Origin: Triatoma infestans
Taxonomy: Eukaryota; Arthropoda; Insecta; Hemiptera; Reduviidae
Length of the DNA: 64,000 nt
NCBI GenBank assembly: GCA_011037195.1
Contig: JAAEAF010002324.1
Location: 173,284 to 237,283 of the forward strand
Direction: 5' to 3'
Within the stretch, counting starts at the first letter, position 1; each line of letters begins with the position of its first letter. The translations under genes and the position numbers were made by a program. The notes beneath the pieces are model-generated. The model ran no database searches and was not told the origin of the DNA. It saw nothing but the letters and a program-made list of their open reading frames with translations. This document shows, piece by piece, positions 11,379 to 22,319 of this stretch.

Positions 11379-11700
11379 AAGGTACGTTTACACGTGAGAG
11401 CAACTCGCAGTGGAGGCTCTCGAGAGTTACTCTCAGAGCCCTTTAGACGACAGAGTAAAATTTGTACGAGTCCACTATCGGAGACCTACTCGCCATGGCA
11501 ACTCTCGAGAGTAACTTTCAGACCGTTTACATGTATCTCTCTATCAGTAGCTTTATTAATTTTGTCTCTGGCGAAAAAGAAGCAACTCGGAAACGAAAAA
11601 AAAAACAAAGAAAGTGAGTAAAGTCTTGGATCCAAAGAAGAAATCATTTAGGCGAGTACCATACATCAACACGAGAATTGGAACTTTAAAACGCCCAGCA
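11379..11700 (+). mobile_element. Possible PIF/Harbinger-type non-autonomous fragment
   Basis: It starts AAGGTACGTTTACACG, similar in style to the TIRs of the Harbinger elements at 14635 and 48675, and has an inner near-inverted GACCGTTTACATGTATC. The segment contains inverted CTCTCGAGAGTTAC blocks, and a basic Lys-rich frame follows. No second terminus or target duplication was found, so the class is only a suggestion. Confidence 0.3.
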
Positions 11701-11791
11701 ATTTAAGAATTTTTGCAGATTTTCAATTGTTGAAGTAGAATTCCTTGTAGAATTAGTGGGGGGGCCCATAATTTTTAAATACTATTTATAC

Positions 11792-12813
11792 TTGTTGTGG
11801 TGGTTGGTTCCGCAGAGCTGGAAAGCATCAGAGACATTTTCCGTGGTAGCCTGCTTCATTTTTGTGGTCATCGTCCGGTTTCGGGCGTTCGCCCATCTTC
11901 AGGATGCGTTTTTTAGACAGTGTGACAACACAGACTCGCACAGAGCAAAGTTAGTTTCACACTAACTGAGACGTATTTTTAAAAACTAAACTCTTAAACT
12001 AGGTCAAGGGATGTGGCCAGATGGGTGGGAAAACACGTGTTTGGGTTGTTAAAGGGCAAATTTTTCTTACAGTGGACACAACACGTGGGGGTCTAATCTT
12101 TAAACTCTGTTGTTGGAGGGAGATTTACTTTACAATTAACTAACCAAAATATAAAGAATATAAGAAATACACAAAATAAATTTAAATAAAATTAAACAAC
12201 GATTAAACTAACATTTAAAATTCATTCATTCGTTTAAAATTGAACGATTTTTTATAATTAAGTTTTTCCAGTTCCAAAGAATTAAGAAATTCCAGTAATT
12301 CTTTCACTTTTTCACGCAACCCTCACATCCTCGCAAGCATGTATACCTAATTATGGTTTTTTTTTATATAATTAAGTTTTTTGTTATGCATCCCACAAAC
12401 CATATCACATCATCACTCACATACATCATCCAAATACGCACTTTTTTTTTTTTTTCCTATATATATCTAAACTGGTAAATTTAAATAAACTAGTAACTTA
12501 TAAACTAGTAAATTTATATATACCTAATGGATTTAAAACTAAATAAAAAACTAAAATCTGTTTAAGAACTATTTGTTGCGTGTGTAATGTTTGCACTGGT
12601 AAAATTGTGTTTCTGTTGCTATTGTGGGAAGAGTTTTGAATAATGGTTCACTTGCAAAATTTTGTCTGTTCATTTATTAAGTTTTGTGTCTTGCGTTTAT
12701 ATATTTCGAGTTGTTCTACTATGTCACTAAAAAACGCATCCTGAAGATGGGCGAACGCCCGAAACCGGTCGATGACCACAAAATGAAGCAGGCTACCACG
12801 GAAAATGTCTCTG
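11792..12813 (+). mobile_element. Foldback element, family A (copy A3) with about 0.75 kb of cargo
   Basis: The left arm (11792-11965) begins TTGTTGTGGTGGTTGG. The right arm (about 12728-12813) begins AAAAACGCATCCTGAAGATG and ends GAAAATGTCTCTG. A perfect 13-bp target duplication, ATACTATTTATAC, lies at 11779-11791 and 12814-12826. This shows that the arms and the roughly 750 bp between them went in as one unit. The cargo is not shared with other family A copies and contains no recognisable gene. Confidence 0.85.
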
Positions 12814-12826
12814 ATACTATTTATAC

Positions 12827-14084
12827 TATCGATACTATTTACTCGTTGCCCATACAGTTGCTTGCTCTTGTAAAAAAAAAAAAAAAACAGAGATTATATA
12901 ACGTAGCTGAAACAAGTGGCGATTAAGATTCGAAACAAAAAAATTTTAATCTTCAGTTTTGTTTTTTTAAATAATTGCTTATAGTTATAGTTACTGGATA
13001 AGTGTAACTAAAGAGAGACAAAGAAAACTGTTTTCTAGGACATCATTATAATCCAGAAAACTGAATGCTAGAAACTAAATAAAATTACATAACTTAATTG
13101 AAAATTGCAGCACAAAAAGCTAGCCCTTCAAATTTATAAGTTAGCGAAAAAAAAAAATTTCTGAATGAAAACGGTTGAAAAAAATATTTGTTTTAAACAA
13201 AGTTAAACTAGATTTTGAAAGGAAATTCTATCGAATTCTATGAAAAAATATGCTGTACTGAGAGCGGTAAAACAGACCGGCTTCTTTCTTTGGAACACTG
13301 AATGTAATAATTATTAAAATGTGCTGAATCAATTATGTATTGGATAATATGGGACTGTTTTACATGAAACTGATTTTTGTTTTATCACCTATTTATAATC
13401 ACTTTTTATCAGATAATTTCTAGCTTATATCGACCAACTTTTAATTAGCAGTTACTTTTTTTTTGTTAATATTAAAAAGGTGTAACACTTTTTTGAGCAT
13501 TACAATAATATATCAATTTATTTTGTTATATTAAAAACATGTTTTTTCTTAAATACAGTTAAAATTAAATTGAACCATATATTATTATTAATAAAAGATT
13601 TTATTAAATTTACAACTTCCGGGTGAAATATATTAACAGAAATATAAATTGAAAAAAAAAAACACCAAAAATATATTCAGTCATACCTCTCGAAAGCCTT
13701 GCATTTCCCTTTCACTCGTTCATTTTCTTTCTCTCTTTCTCACTCTTCGGCATGAAAAACAATTTTGTCCGACTATTTATTGCCTTGTTTTTTTTGTAGC
13801 ACAATAAAGAACAGCAATGCCCTTGGTATTTTCATAAAATTTAAACTTAAATAACGTATTTTTTACACTCTTTTCTCCACTCTGAACCTACTATGTAGGA
13901 TACGGCGCTTCAATATGACATTATATCATTTGGAGGTATATTTTTTACATTTTTACAAACGTAATCAAAATAGCACTGGGTATTTATTTACTTATTAAAA
14001 TAAATTTTTTTCAACAAAATGATTTTTATTATAACTTTTTCTTATAATTAGGTATAGTATTTCATTAAAACGTAGTTTATGATT
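12827..14084. other. AT-rich intronic DNA
   Basis: No element or coding segment recognised. Confidence 0.4.
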
Positions 14085-14330
14085 CGATAGTGTAGATCGA
14101 TTCTGACCAGAATATTATTGTCGCGTCACCTGATAACATCTAAACGAAATATGCTTTCTACAATTGTCCATTTTTGAGTTATACTGACACACACACAAGT
14201 TCTAAAAATTACTTTTTCGGACTCAGGGAACCTCAAAACGTATTATTTTTCGGTGAAAACCCAATTTTGAAAATTTAACAAGAACGTAATAACTTCTTCC
14301 CTCGTAGCTATAAGAGAAAGTAAAAAAAAA
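14085..14330 (+). repeat. Family C, diverged 3' fragment
   Basis: It matches the 3' quarter of family C: AACATCTAAACGAAATATGC, TTTCGGACTCAGGGAACC, CCTCAAAACG, and an eroded terminal hairpin ending TAAGAGAAAGT. The CA tract is reduced to GACACACACAAG. Confidence 0.7.
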
Positions 14331-14634
14331 AAATTCAGCTTAAAATAGGACAGATAAATTTTTATTTAACATAACGTTAAATCATTCTTTATCAGCCGAA
14401 GAATTGTGTAGTTAACAAAAAACAAAATTATCTACAAGCCACTTAAATTATTAAAAGATGTTAGTTCTCTTACGTCTGCATATTTTTTTTTCTCTAAAGA
14501 TCAGTTTGACTTGATAAAAAAGCTACCCTTCAAACTAAGATTTTTCTATAGTTAAGTAAATGAGATAAGTAAACGATTTGTCAAGTTCCTAATCAAGGCT
14601 TTCAAAATTAATGATTACCCGATGATTATTCTAT

Positions 14635-15830
14635 AGCGGCCTCTACACGGTCAATAATATTGACAATACTTTAGAGTATTGACAATAATATTGACCATGT
14701 AAGGTGAAAAAATTGTATTGACGGTCGGTATTGACAAGTATTGATGAAATCCGGAATTTCTGATTTTCGTGTATCAATACTGAGAATTGGAGGGGATATT
14801 TGACAATAATATTGACCGTGTAGGGGCGGCGCCAATATTTCCATCAATATTCAGTTCAATAGTTTTATATAACGTTGAAACTAACCTCAACAACCGTGAT
14901 ACAATATCTTACAAGGTACTTTGGAAGGATTTGTGTATTAAAATAAAACTTGAATCATACATTTTTTTTTAAAGATGATTGTAATTTTTTAATCTTATTT
15001 TTCTGATTAACATACATTTCATATAGTCAATTATAATAGTCCCTTCATTACAGTTCAGTTCAAAACACGATCCAGTGGAGGTACTTTGGAAAGATTTGTG
15101 TATTAAAATAAAACTTCAATCATACATTTTTTCAATCAAACATCAATCAAAACATACATTTAAGGTGATTGTAATTTTTTTCAAAGTCTTATAGGACATG
15201 TATAAAGGTTTCACAGGTTTCTATTGCAGCTTTGCTGACAGTTGCTGGGGACATTATGACTGAAAACTTCACGTCTTCAAAATTTCTTCCTGTGGCCAAG
15301 TACCTTTTAAGGCTAATCGTTCTCTAACACTTATACTTTCTCTCATATTTCTGTCCTGTCTTTTCAAAAATGGTTCAACCATCTGTAACAGTTTGTTAAA
15401 GATAGGTTCATCCATTCGAAAGTAGTTCTTGAAATCTTCAAGTCGCCCAGGCTGATTTCCTTCAAAAGTACTAAATGAGAATATTCATCTCTTTTCTTTA
15501 ACCACTCTTTCATCCACTGTTTGCGTTTCACTTTATGAATAGTGCCAAACGCCAAAATAATGGCTACGCAAGCTTTTGTGCGATTATTCATTTTTTTTCA
15601 TGGGAAAAAAGCCAACAAAATAACGAGTACAAACACGTAAATTCGCTCTCCTAGTGGCAGAAGTAGTAAGTAATGAGCACAGTTATTAACAATAATATTG
15701 ATCGTGTAAGTATTGACAATAATATTGATCGTGTAAGGTAATGAAGTATTGAGACTGGTTAGCAACGATTATTGATGGTTATATTGTCAATACTGATATT
15801 GACAATATTATTGACCGTGTAGAGGCCGCT
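14635..15830 (-). mobile_element. PIF/Harbinger-like DNA transposon, internally deleted
   Basis: The termini are inverted copies of AGCGGCCTCTACACGGTCAA, extended by repeated ATTGACAATA blocks that form further palindromes just inside both ends. Both sides carry TAT (14632-14634 and 15831-15833), a 3-bp duplication as in this superfamily, although TWA would be canonical. The inside holds the N-terminal part of a transposase on the minus strand. Two near-identical blocks with TTTGTGTATTAAAATAAAAC (about 14933 and 15094) show an internal duplication. The DDE catalytic region is missing, so the copy is non-autonomous. Confidence 0.8.
15183..15591 (-). pseudogene. Harbinger transposase N-terminal fragment
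   Basis: The frame from 15591 begins with ATG and contains KRKQWMKEWLKKRDEYSHL, which resembles the N-terminal segment of PIF/Harbinger transposases. Downstream, in other frames, come RESISVRERLALK and YLATGRNFEDVKFSVIMSP, matching the helix-turn-helix part that normally follows, and then a TAA near 15183. At least two frameshifts break it, and no DDE motif is present. The element at 48675-49295 carries a related N-terminal segment (WCKEWLKKRKSYSH). Confidence 0.75.
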
Positions 15831-15833
15831 TAT

Positions 15834-16561
15834 AAGTTAATAATAATTATAATAATTATTATAATTAGAATAATCAAAAAAGTTTTTTTATTTTTAACAA
15901 TATTCACACCTTACAAAACTCAAAAAAAAAAAAAAAAATTAAACAATTAAAAAGAAAACACACTAAATATTAATAATAATTATCCACAAACTTCTGAGAT
16001 AGAAATTCATAAAAGATGTCACATTTATAAATAATAAAAGTTTGAACTGCGTGACTTAGATACTTTTATGTTGACCTAAAATTTTTTGAAAATATAATTG
16101 AACCAACTTTTAGGGGACATTTAATATTTTAATTTCACAGATAGAACTTATTTATATACATTCAGACACGCAACTTTTATTAAGTGGATATCTTAAACAT
16201 ACTAAATTATTATTATTTTTCCTCAGTTTATAAAAAATAAGAACAAAAATTTTATAGATAATATTACTGGGAAGCAATATACTCCAAATTTTAATTTGAA
16301 AAATTTGTAAAAAAGTCTTTTTGCTTTTAAAATGAAATATTGTTTTCATACTATACTCTGTCCTCCATACTTTCACAATAGAATTGGCACTAAATGTATT
16401 TTAAAGGCAGATATTTAATTATTCAATCCATTAATTTGAAATTTTAGCTATAATATTTAACATAAACCAGTTTTATTCTTTCTATGTTTTATGGTTCTCA
16501 CTAAAATAAACTCAATTCCAAATCTAGATAGATATTGTCGATAAGTTCTTATTTAGTCAAT
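15834..16561. other. AT-rich intronic DNA
   Basis: No feature recognised. Confidence 0.4.
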
Positions 16562-17050
16562 TTTTACTTTTTCATATTTTTTTTTTTTACCTTCAGTTTT
16601 CTTTTATGGAGAAAAACGCAAAAAACTGTTCAATGAAAAAGCCCACTTCCGGTCAACCGATTTTCTTCAAACTTTGAATTTTGGCAACATATTTAATTCT
16701 AATTAATATGATTTAGATTATAGAATTGTATAATAAACGGAAAAAAAGCACTTTATAAGTAAACACCTCTCCCACAAAAGCCGACTTAAATGAATTTTCC
16801 TACAAACATTTTTCAAATAAAAATTATAGTTCTTAGTATGTATAATCGATATTAAAAGTTAAAAAAAAAAAAAAAAATGTTAGAGCCATTTTCGAAAAAA
16901 GTGTAAAAAAACAGTTCAGTAAAGTGGTATTTCCGGTTGAGGAATTTTGACAGATGACTTACTGCCGCAATCCGACGGTGATACCTAAACGAAATATCAA
17001 CTTTGAACTTTCCTTCGGCGATTTTTCGTATTTGAGCTAAGCTGCTTACA
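16562..17050 (+). repeat. Family C, diverged internal and 3' fragment
   Basis: It contains CACTTCCGGTCAACCG, AACACCTCTCCCACAAAAG and GATGACTTACTGCCG, in the same order as intact family C copies. It lacks the 5' end and the terminal hairpin. Confidence 0.75.
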
Positions 17051-17120
17051 TATATATATCACACACACAACACACATTATATAATATATTTATATATACA
17101 TATTTACAGTGATAAACAAG

Positions 17121-17312
17121 AGAAGGGAATAGCTAAGTGGTTAGCGTACTGGACTCCCACACGGAGTTGGAGTCCAGCTGTGCTACCCTTAGATTTTTTT
17201 TTCCTAGGAGCCTCTACAGGTCACTGTCCTGTGATGGTAACGAGAGGCCGGCAATGCACTGAGAAGGCTCCAGGCGCCACAGATGTTGACGCGCCTTAAA
17301 TTAAAAAAAAAA
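17121..17312 (+). mobile_element. tRNA-derived SINE, family 1 (partly deleted head)
   Basis: The A-box TAGCTAAGTGG is intact. A deletion around 17163 removes part of the B-box, leaving GGAGTTGGAGTCCAGC. The body ends GCGCCTTAAATT followed by an A-run, where a Tigger-like MITE is inserted. Confidence 0.85.
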
Positions 17313-17334
17313 AATAAGGGAAAAACGCTTAACA

Positions 17335-18069
17335 CAGGGATGAGCAACACGCGACGCGGCCCGCGGGCGTTAAACATCTTTATGCGGCCCACCAAGCATT
17401 TCTAAAATTGAATTTATTTTATCGACCTTCTACCATCAATATATTGTTATAAAATTAATATTTAAAAATGTTATTAAAATTTAATATCGATGTGGATAAA
17501 GTTCCCGAAAACTTTCAAATGGAAGTGCTTGACATGCAACAATACCGATTTAAAAAATGTATTCTTCTCAGTAAACATCGAAAATTTTTATAAATCTTAT
17601 GTGAGCCCTGAGAAATTTCCGCTTTTGACGAAAAAAGCAAAGCAAAAAATGATGTCTCTGTTCGGAAGTACGTATGTTTGCGAACAATTATTTTCAACCA
17701 TGACATTAATAAAAAATGACCACCGATCAAGACTGAGTGATGCACGATTAGAAAGCTGCGTGCGTGTAGCTACCTCATCAATTCCGGCTGATATTGATCA
17801 GCTTGTATCGAAATAACAATGCCAAATTTCTCATTAAAAATTTCAAGTAAATTCGTTTTTCTGTTCTTTTCTTGTTTGTTTTTATTTTGGATTAAAATTT
17901 ATATATGAAATCTTTACTATTTTTTAAACTTTATATTTTTTTTATTCTAATGTTTATTATAAATAAAATTTTGTAAATTATTAATAAGTGTTACTTTATG
18001 TGCGGCCCGCCAAAAAATTTTAAAATTTAAATTGCCCTGTTGATTAAAAAGGTTGCTCGCTCACCCCTG
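17335..18069 (+). mobile_element. hAT transposon remnant
   Basis: The TIRs are CAGGGATGAGCAAC on the left and the inverse of CAGGGGTGAGC on the right. The 8-bp target duplication is GCTTAACA / GTTTAACA (17327-17334, 18070-18077), one mismatch. Both size and TIR are classic for hAT. The target lies inside the TIR of the family D MITE. Subterminal CGGCCCGC motifs are inverted near both ends. Confidence 0.85.
17490..17816 (+). pseudogene. hAT transposase C-terminal dimerisation segment
   Basis: An open frame of 108 codons reads FGSTYVCEQLFSTMTLIKN and SRLSDARLESCVRVATSS, the conserved hAT C-terminal dimerisation region. It resembles transposases related to the GTF2IRD2 / ZBED domesticated group. 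The frame ends properly in TAA. The zinc-finger and catalytic core are absent, so this is a 3' remnant of the gene. Confidence 0.85.
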
Positions 18070-18498
18070 GTTTAACACGTAACTGAGGGAATCGATATAT
18101 TTTTTCTTGTTAAAAGAATTTCTTGTTAAACGTATAAAATAGCGGTTTCTTTTCATCCCGATTTCTCAGCCATTATACAGTAAAAAAATTAGTTTATGTA
18201 TTAAAATTATTAAAAAAAAACAAACAAAATTCCCTGAATTTTACATAAAATTCACCGAATTCGAAAACTAACTGAAATGATTTAACAATGGCGGCCGGTG
18301 CCTTTACCTAATCAAAGACAAACGGAAACCTAGCAACAGTGGCAGCCATTGTTTATTTTGTTCCGTCTAACGAAAAAAAAAAATAAGCCAAAAAATCTGC
18401 ATGACGATGTGGCTGCAGAAAACTGGTATATTTTGTTCGTCCGGGAAGTGAAATCTTTTCGTGTTTAGCGATATTTGTTTGGTGTTAAAATAAAATAA

Positions 18499-18544
18499 AC
18501 ACGATTACAATACTTCCTCTTACTAGGAGTAAGAGAAAGTAAAA
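18499..18544 (+). repeat. Family C, isolated 3'-terminal hairpin end
   Basis: About 45 bases match only the last part of family C, from ACACGATTACAATACTTCC through the hairpin CTCTTACTAGGAGTAAGAG to AAAGTAAAA. It sits inside the family D MITE, which is continuous on both sides. Confidence 0.75.
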
Positions 18545-18899
18545 ATGTATGAAATTACATAGTCGGGAACTATGAAATAACAAAATGTCGAAATTACCTT
18601 TTTTTGTCGAGACCGCGATATTATTATATTATGTTAACCGATTTTTCCTGTTAAACGTTTTTCATTGAATTTTTTTTATTTTTAATTTTTAATTTCTTGC
18701 TTTTATATTTAACATAATGTAATAGTGTACATTGGAACAAGTGTGGTACACTATTTACGTCAGGAGTAAATAAACTCCCTGACGTAAAAAAAAACACACA
18801 CAACATAACAGACCATTCTTCGAAAAACTACTAACTACTAAAAAAAAAAATTACTGGTGAGTGTTCGATTTTGAAAATTTTGACACGATTAAAATACTT

Positions 18900-20413
18900 A
18901 ATAATAATAACTCGTTTATTTGCTCCTTGGCAAAGGAGTAGTATAAATTACATTTATGTACATTAGATCAAGCTTAGTTCCCTTTTCTAATACAAAACTA
19001 ATAATATTGAAAAATAAACAGAAATTAATGTAATGAAATAATAATTAAAAAGATAATACAATTGTTATACCTTAACATCGATAAATAAATAAAATAAGTC
19101 ACTAAACACAAAAGCAAACTTACTGGGAGGATCATAAAACTACAAGTAAAAAATAAATAGAAAGAATATTAAAAAAATAAGGAAATAATAATATACTGGC
19201 CTCAATATACAGATAATTCATTACTAAGTCGATTTTCTATTTTTTAAAGTTGCAGACAGAAATTTAAACAGCGAATTTACTTTTACCATATTTAGGCAAC
19301 TAAAAAAACAAATCATTTTGTCAGTTGGGGATAATGTTTCATTTAAAACAAGATCGTTTAAAAATTTGGACCGATTCAAAGAAAAGGCAGGGCATTCAAA
19401 CAGAAAGTGCTGGATGTCGTCCTTCTTATTAAGTTCGCAATTATGGCAGACCCCATCCGGATAGAATACAAATCTTCTTCCACGCAATAAAGTTCTACTA
19501 AATTTTTACCGGCAAGTCTGATCTGTGCCACTACCCTTGTCTTTTCAATATCACACTTATACCACAGGTAATTTGTCTGTAGTATATATTATAAGAACTA
19601 TTCACAACCGAGTTTACATCAGTACAGACCAAATGATTCTTGTAAGATTCTAAAATTGTCTTTTTTACTGCAGATACAGACTGGTAACTTGCATTAATCA
19701 GTAAATAATCATAACCTAGATAATATTTTAAATGCGAGGACCAATTAAATATAAGATTTATAAAAGTATTATCAAAATGGGCCAACCTTAAATAACAGAT
19801 TTTGATAACTCTGCTATCCTCTGACTTCAGCAAATGCAGCCACCATCCAAACATTCGTTTGAATATTTTTAAGCGGATTATGTTCTTGAGGTTTCCAATC
19901 TTACATAAGCATCGGGCGTTTGAATAGGGAGCCTTAATAAAGACTTAAAGAATAATAGTTGTCCACGCTCAATAACATTAGAATAAGGACATCCCCAAAC
20001 TTCTGATAAATATAAAAGGACACTTTCCGCTCAGGAATCAAAAAGAGATATCTTAGCTTCCCAAGAATCCGATTGTATACTTCTTAAAATACTGAGAACG
20101 GCTGAGTTAGCAGAAGAAAATTTATTTATGAAGGATTTTGCAGCAATCCGAAAAACACCTGAGGATGAGAATGGGACACCCAAATAAGTAACATTGTTAC
20201 TCACAGAAATTTTTGATTTTTTGTATAAGAAATCTCTAAATTTTGGCAGGCGGCCTCCTTTATGGAACGGAACAACAACTGTTTTATTAATATTTACTAT
20301 AAGAGAGTTTAGGTGGCAGTACTGCTCCAATATATTTAAATTTAATTGAGTGTCTGACCAATAGGGACTTAAAAGCACTGTGTCATCGGCACAGGATAAT
20401 GTTAAGGTCCCTA
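18900..20413 (-). mobile_element. 5'-truncated non-LTR retrotransposon with perfect target duplication
   Basis: The element lies between two perfect copies of the 15-bp sequence ACGATTAAAATACTT (18885-18899 and 20414-20428). Read on the minus strand, it begins inside the reverse transcriptase just before the catalytic CADD box and ends in a short simple tail (TTA)n at 18900-18911. The truncation point and target duplication show insertion by target-primed reverse transcription. Confidence 0.88.
19224..20410 (-). pseudogene. Reverse transcriptase C-terminal part and zinc knuckle
   Basis: Minus-strand frames give SCADDTVLL, the catalytic [YFC]-A-D-D box, followed by LNSLIVNINKTVVVPF and NVTYLGVPFSSSG, which match the palm and thumb blocks of non-LTR reverse transcriptases. 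Near the 3' end CHNCELNKKDDIQHFLFEC forms the C-x2-C-x8-H-x4-C knuckle usual at the C-terminus of these proteins. At least two frame breaks separate the blocks. Without a tree I leave the clade open. Confidence 0.85.
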
Positions 20414-20455
20414 ACGATTAAAATACTTCCTCTAACAGTTAGAGAAAGTAAAAAT

Positions 20456-20707
20456 AAAGTTCAAGAGTTTAAGTTAAAGGAATCGAACCAACCAAATAAG
20501 TGGGAAATCATGAGAGTTGCATAATAATTATAATATTCAGAATAAAAATAAATTTAATGTTTTAATGTGCTAGTCATCAAAACAGATTACTATATTAGTC
20601 CAACACGTTAATAATAGTTAAACATTAAAATATATATAATAGATCCATACTTATGCACTAGTTTAACAAAGATAATATAGGTCAGATTGTAGGTCAAATA
20701 GATTTAC
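20456..20707. other. Intron sequence next to the donor site
   Basis: AT-rich; the donor CAG|GTAAAT of the host exon reads at 20710-20702 on the minus strand. Confidence 0.5.
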
Positions 20708-21017
20708 CTGAATGGCTATGTAACTGCTGTTGGTATGGTAATAATTTGGCTGTTGTCGGGCCGGTTGCCCTTGTCCTGACTAGGACGACTAGAGATACTA
20801 ATATAAACAATGCCAGAGCGGATGCCACTCCGAATATCAACTCCCTGGAGCCAGCGCCGGCAGGTACCCTACTAGGCCCGTCTCCACTTGTCCACCTGGC
20901 TCCGGCACCGCTGCCTGCTTCAAATTCCACTACTATCGCTCTACCGGTGTCCACTACTAACTCTTCACTTCGTTCCCCACCAGGGCTTGACTCACCTTCA
21001 CGTACAGCCACTTCCAC
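20708..21017 (-). CDS. Internal exon encoding a stalk, one membrane helix and the start of a cytoplasmic tail
   Basis: On the minus strand the acceptor TTTTTTATATTACAG ends at 21018 and the donor CAG|GTAAAT follows 20708. The 310-nt exon is open throughout (103 codons plus one base) and is markedly GC-rich. Residues 1-60 are Glu-, Gly- and Ser-rich, with an acidic segment (GGERSEELVVDTG). Residues 61-80 (IFGVASALALFILVSLVVLV) are a hydrophobic helix followed by RTR, as in a type I membrane protein with its C-terminus inside the cell. The exon exits in phase 1 and fits the exon at 10107-10213. The opposite strand is also open but has no splice sites or TM logic. I do not recognise the family. 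Confidence 0.72.
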
Positions 21018-21760
21018 CTGTAATATAAAAAATAGTAATATATATAATTATTTTATTCTGAACTCAATAAAACTGTTTCTTAGACAATTTTGAATTAATT
21101 TACAATGTTAAATAAGATATGAACTGGGTAAAAGATTAAAATTTGAAAATCTGAAAAACAACAAAAACTTAGAAAGTTTCAAAATACATAAAATGATATA
21201 CATACATGAATATTTACTGTTCGTTTTATTTTATAATGTTGTAAATGATCTAATTTCCGGTGTACTATCAATTACTATCCATAAAACAAGCCTGTTAAAT
21301 TTATTTATCATTTAACTAGGGTACATTAAAACTAGATGAAACAACATCTAGAATAACAATAACTGTACAAAAGTAATACTTGTACGAAAGGAATTGCAAA
21401 CATGATTACTATTCGTCAAATTTTCCAAATTTTAAACAAATAAAATCAGCAGTTTTCGGTTACTTAATCAATATTTTATTTTTTTGTAGTTTTAAAGCAT
21501 TTCTTCTGGCATTTTAATAATGAGTGAAATGTTTTATACAATGTTTCTTTGTCCATCTACTTTCTGTCCAATAACTCGACAAAACTACTGAACATAAAGT
21601 CGATGAAATTGGCTTATAAATCTCTTTCTAGAAAGAGCGGTGCCAGATGATTTTTCAAACTTTTATTAATTTCTTTCTTTTTTTAATGACTATAAATAAA
21701 GTGACCCAAGATTTATGGTATCCGAAGGCCCTTCTGTGGGACATATAGCTATTTTAAAGT
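21018..21760. other. AT-rich DNA upstream of the exon, probably intron
   Basis: No further exon or element recognised. Confidence 0.4.
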
Positions 21761-21764
21761 TTGG

Positions 21765-21860
21765 TGACTTCTCAGTGCACTACCGGCCTCCGGATCTTTA
21801 CTAGCAGCACTGCCCTTCACCAGGCATTAGAATGGGCCAGACGAGCAGTACTTGAAACCA
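21765..21860 (-). repeat. SINE family 1 body fragment
   Basis: CTTCTCAGTGCACTACCGGC followed by CTCCGG matches the inverted body of SINE family 1. The tRNA-like head is missing. Confidence 0.55.
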
Positions 21861-22319
21861 GCCCGAAATATGATGTCTGATTATGCACCACATACAGCAT
21901 TAGAAGAAACTGAACGAAAAGCAAAACTAGTAAATGATAAACATTCTAGTATAAGGAAACATTCTGGAATCAAGGATTCAGTAATGTCAGAAGTATAAAC
22001 CATGGGAAGGCACTTTCTTACTGGGAGCAGTTTTAGATTTCGGCTTAGTTGTGGAATTGACAAACACAATGGAACCTCTAAAATTAAAACCCAGATTACA
22101 GTAGGCAATAGATGCCTATTTGCGAAGGTTTTGAGTTTTTAGAGCCTATCACGATAATAGGTACTAATATTGTACTAATTAGTGTTTTCCAATTAGGTAT
22201 TGTTTTAGGAAAATGATAAAATATTCAGAATTTGTAAACGAAAGAATAATGCAGAATTCAAGCAACTTTTTAAAAGAACAGGATATGTACAGCTCGACAA
22301 TTTATTGTGTCACCTAAAT
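21861..22319. other. Unassigned DNA with a short open frame
   Basis: A plus-strand frame (about 21894-21998) reads EETERKAKLVNDKHSSIRKH and ends in TAA. It looks protein-like but matches no family I recognise. It may be an old transposon piece. Confidence 0.25.

Larger units (their letters stand above)
17317..18667 (-). mobile_element. Tigger/pogo-like MITE (family D, copy 1), interrupted
   Basis: The ends are imperfect copies of the TIR CAGTGAAAAACGTTTAACA. The inside matches the copy at 50860-51363 in inverse orientation, including AACAATGGCTGCCACTGTTG and CGTCCGGGAAGTGAAATC. It is split by a hAT element (17335-18069) and by a 45-bp family C end (18499-18544). TA borders the left end. Assignment to Tc1/mariner-pogo rests on TIR style only, as no transposase is present. 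Confidence 0.7.
18855..20452 (+). repeat. Family C, 3'-terminal fragment split by a LINE
   Basis: The piece before 18899 (TTTTGACACGATTAAAATAC) and the piece after 20414 (ending TTAGAGAAAGTAAAA) join into one family C 3' end once the LINE at 18900-20413 and one copy of its target duplication are removed. Confidence 0.8.

Noticed and set aside
10644..12926. Recurrent peptide KRILKMGERPKPVDDHKMKQ in several open frames
   Set aside because: The frames lie in inverted arms of family A foldbacks. The matching arm gives a different peptide on the other strand, and isolated arms break the frame. It reflects repeat DNA, not a gene family.
20746..21093. Plus-strand frame of 115 codons opposite the host exon
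   Set aside because: The minus strand has splice sites, a membrane helix and a phase-matched partner exon. The plus frame is its shadow.
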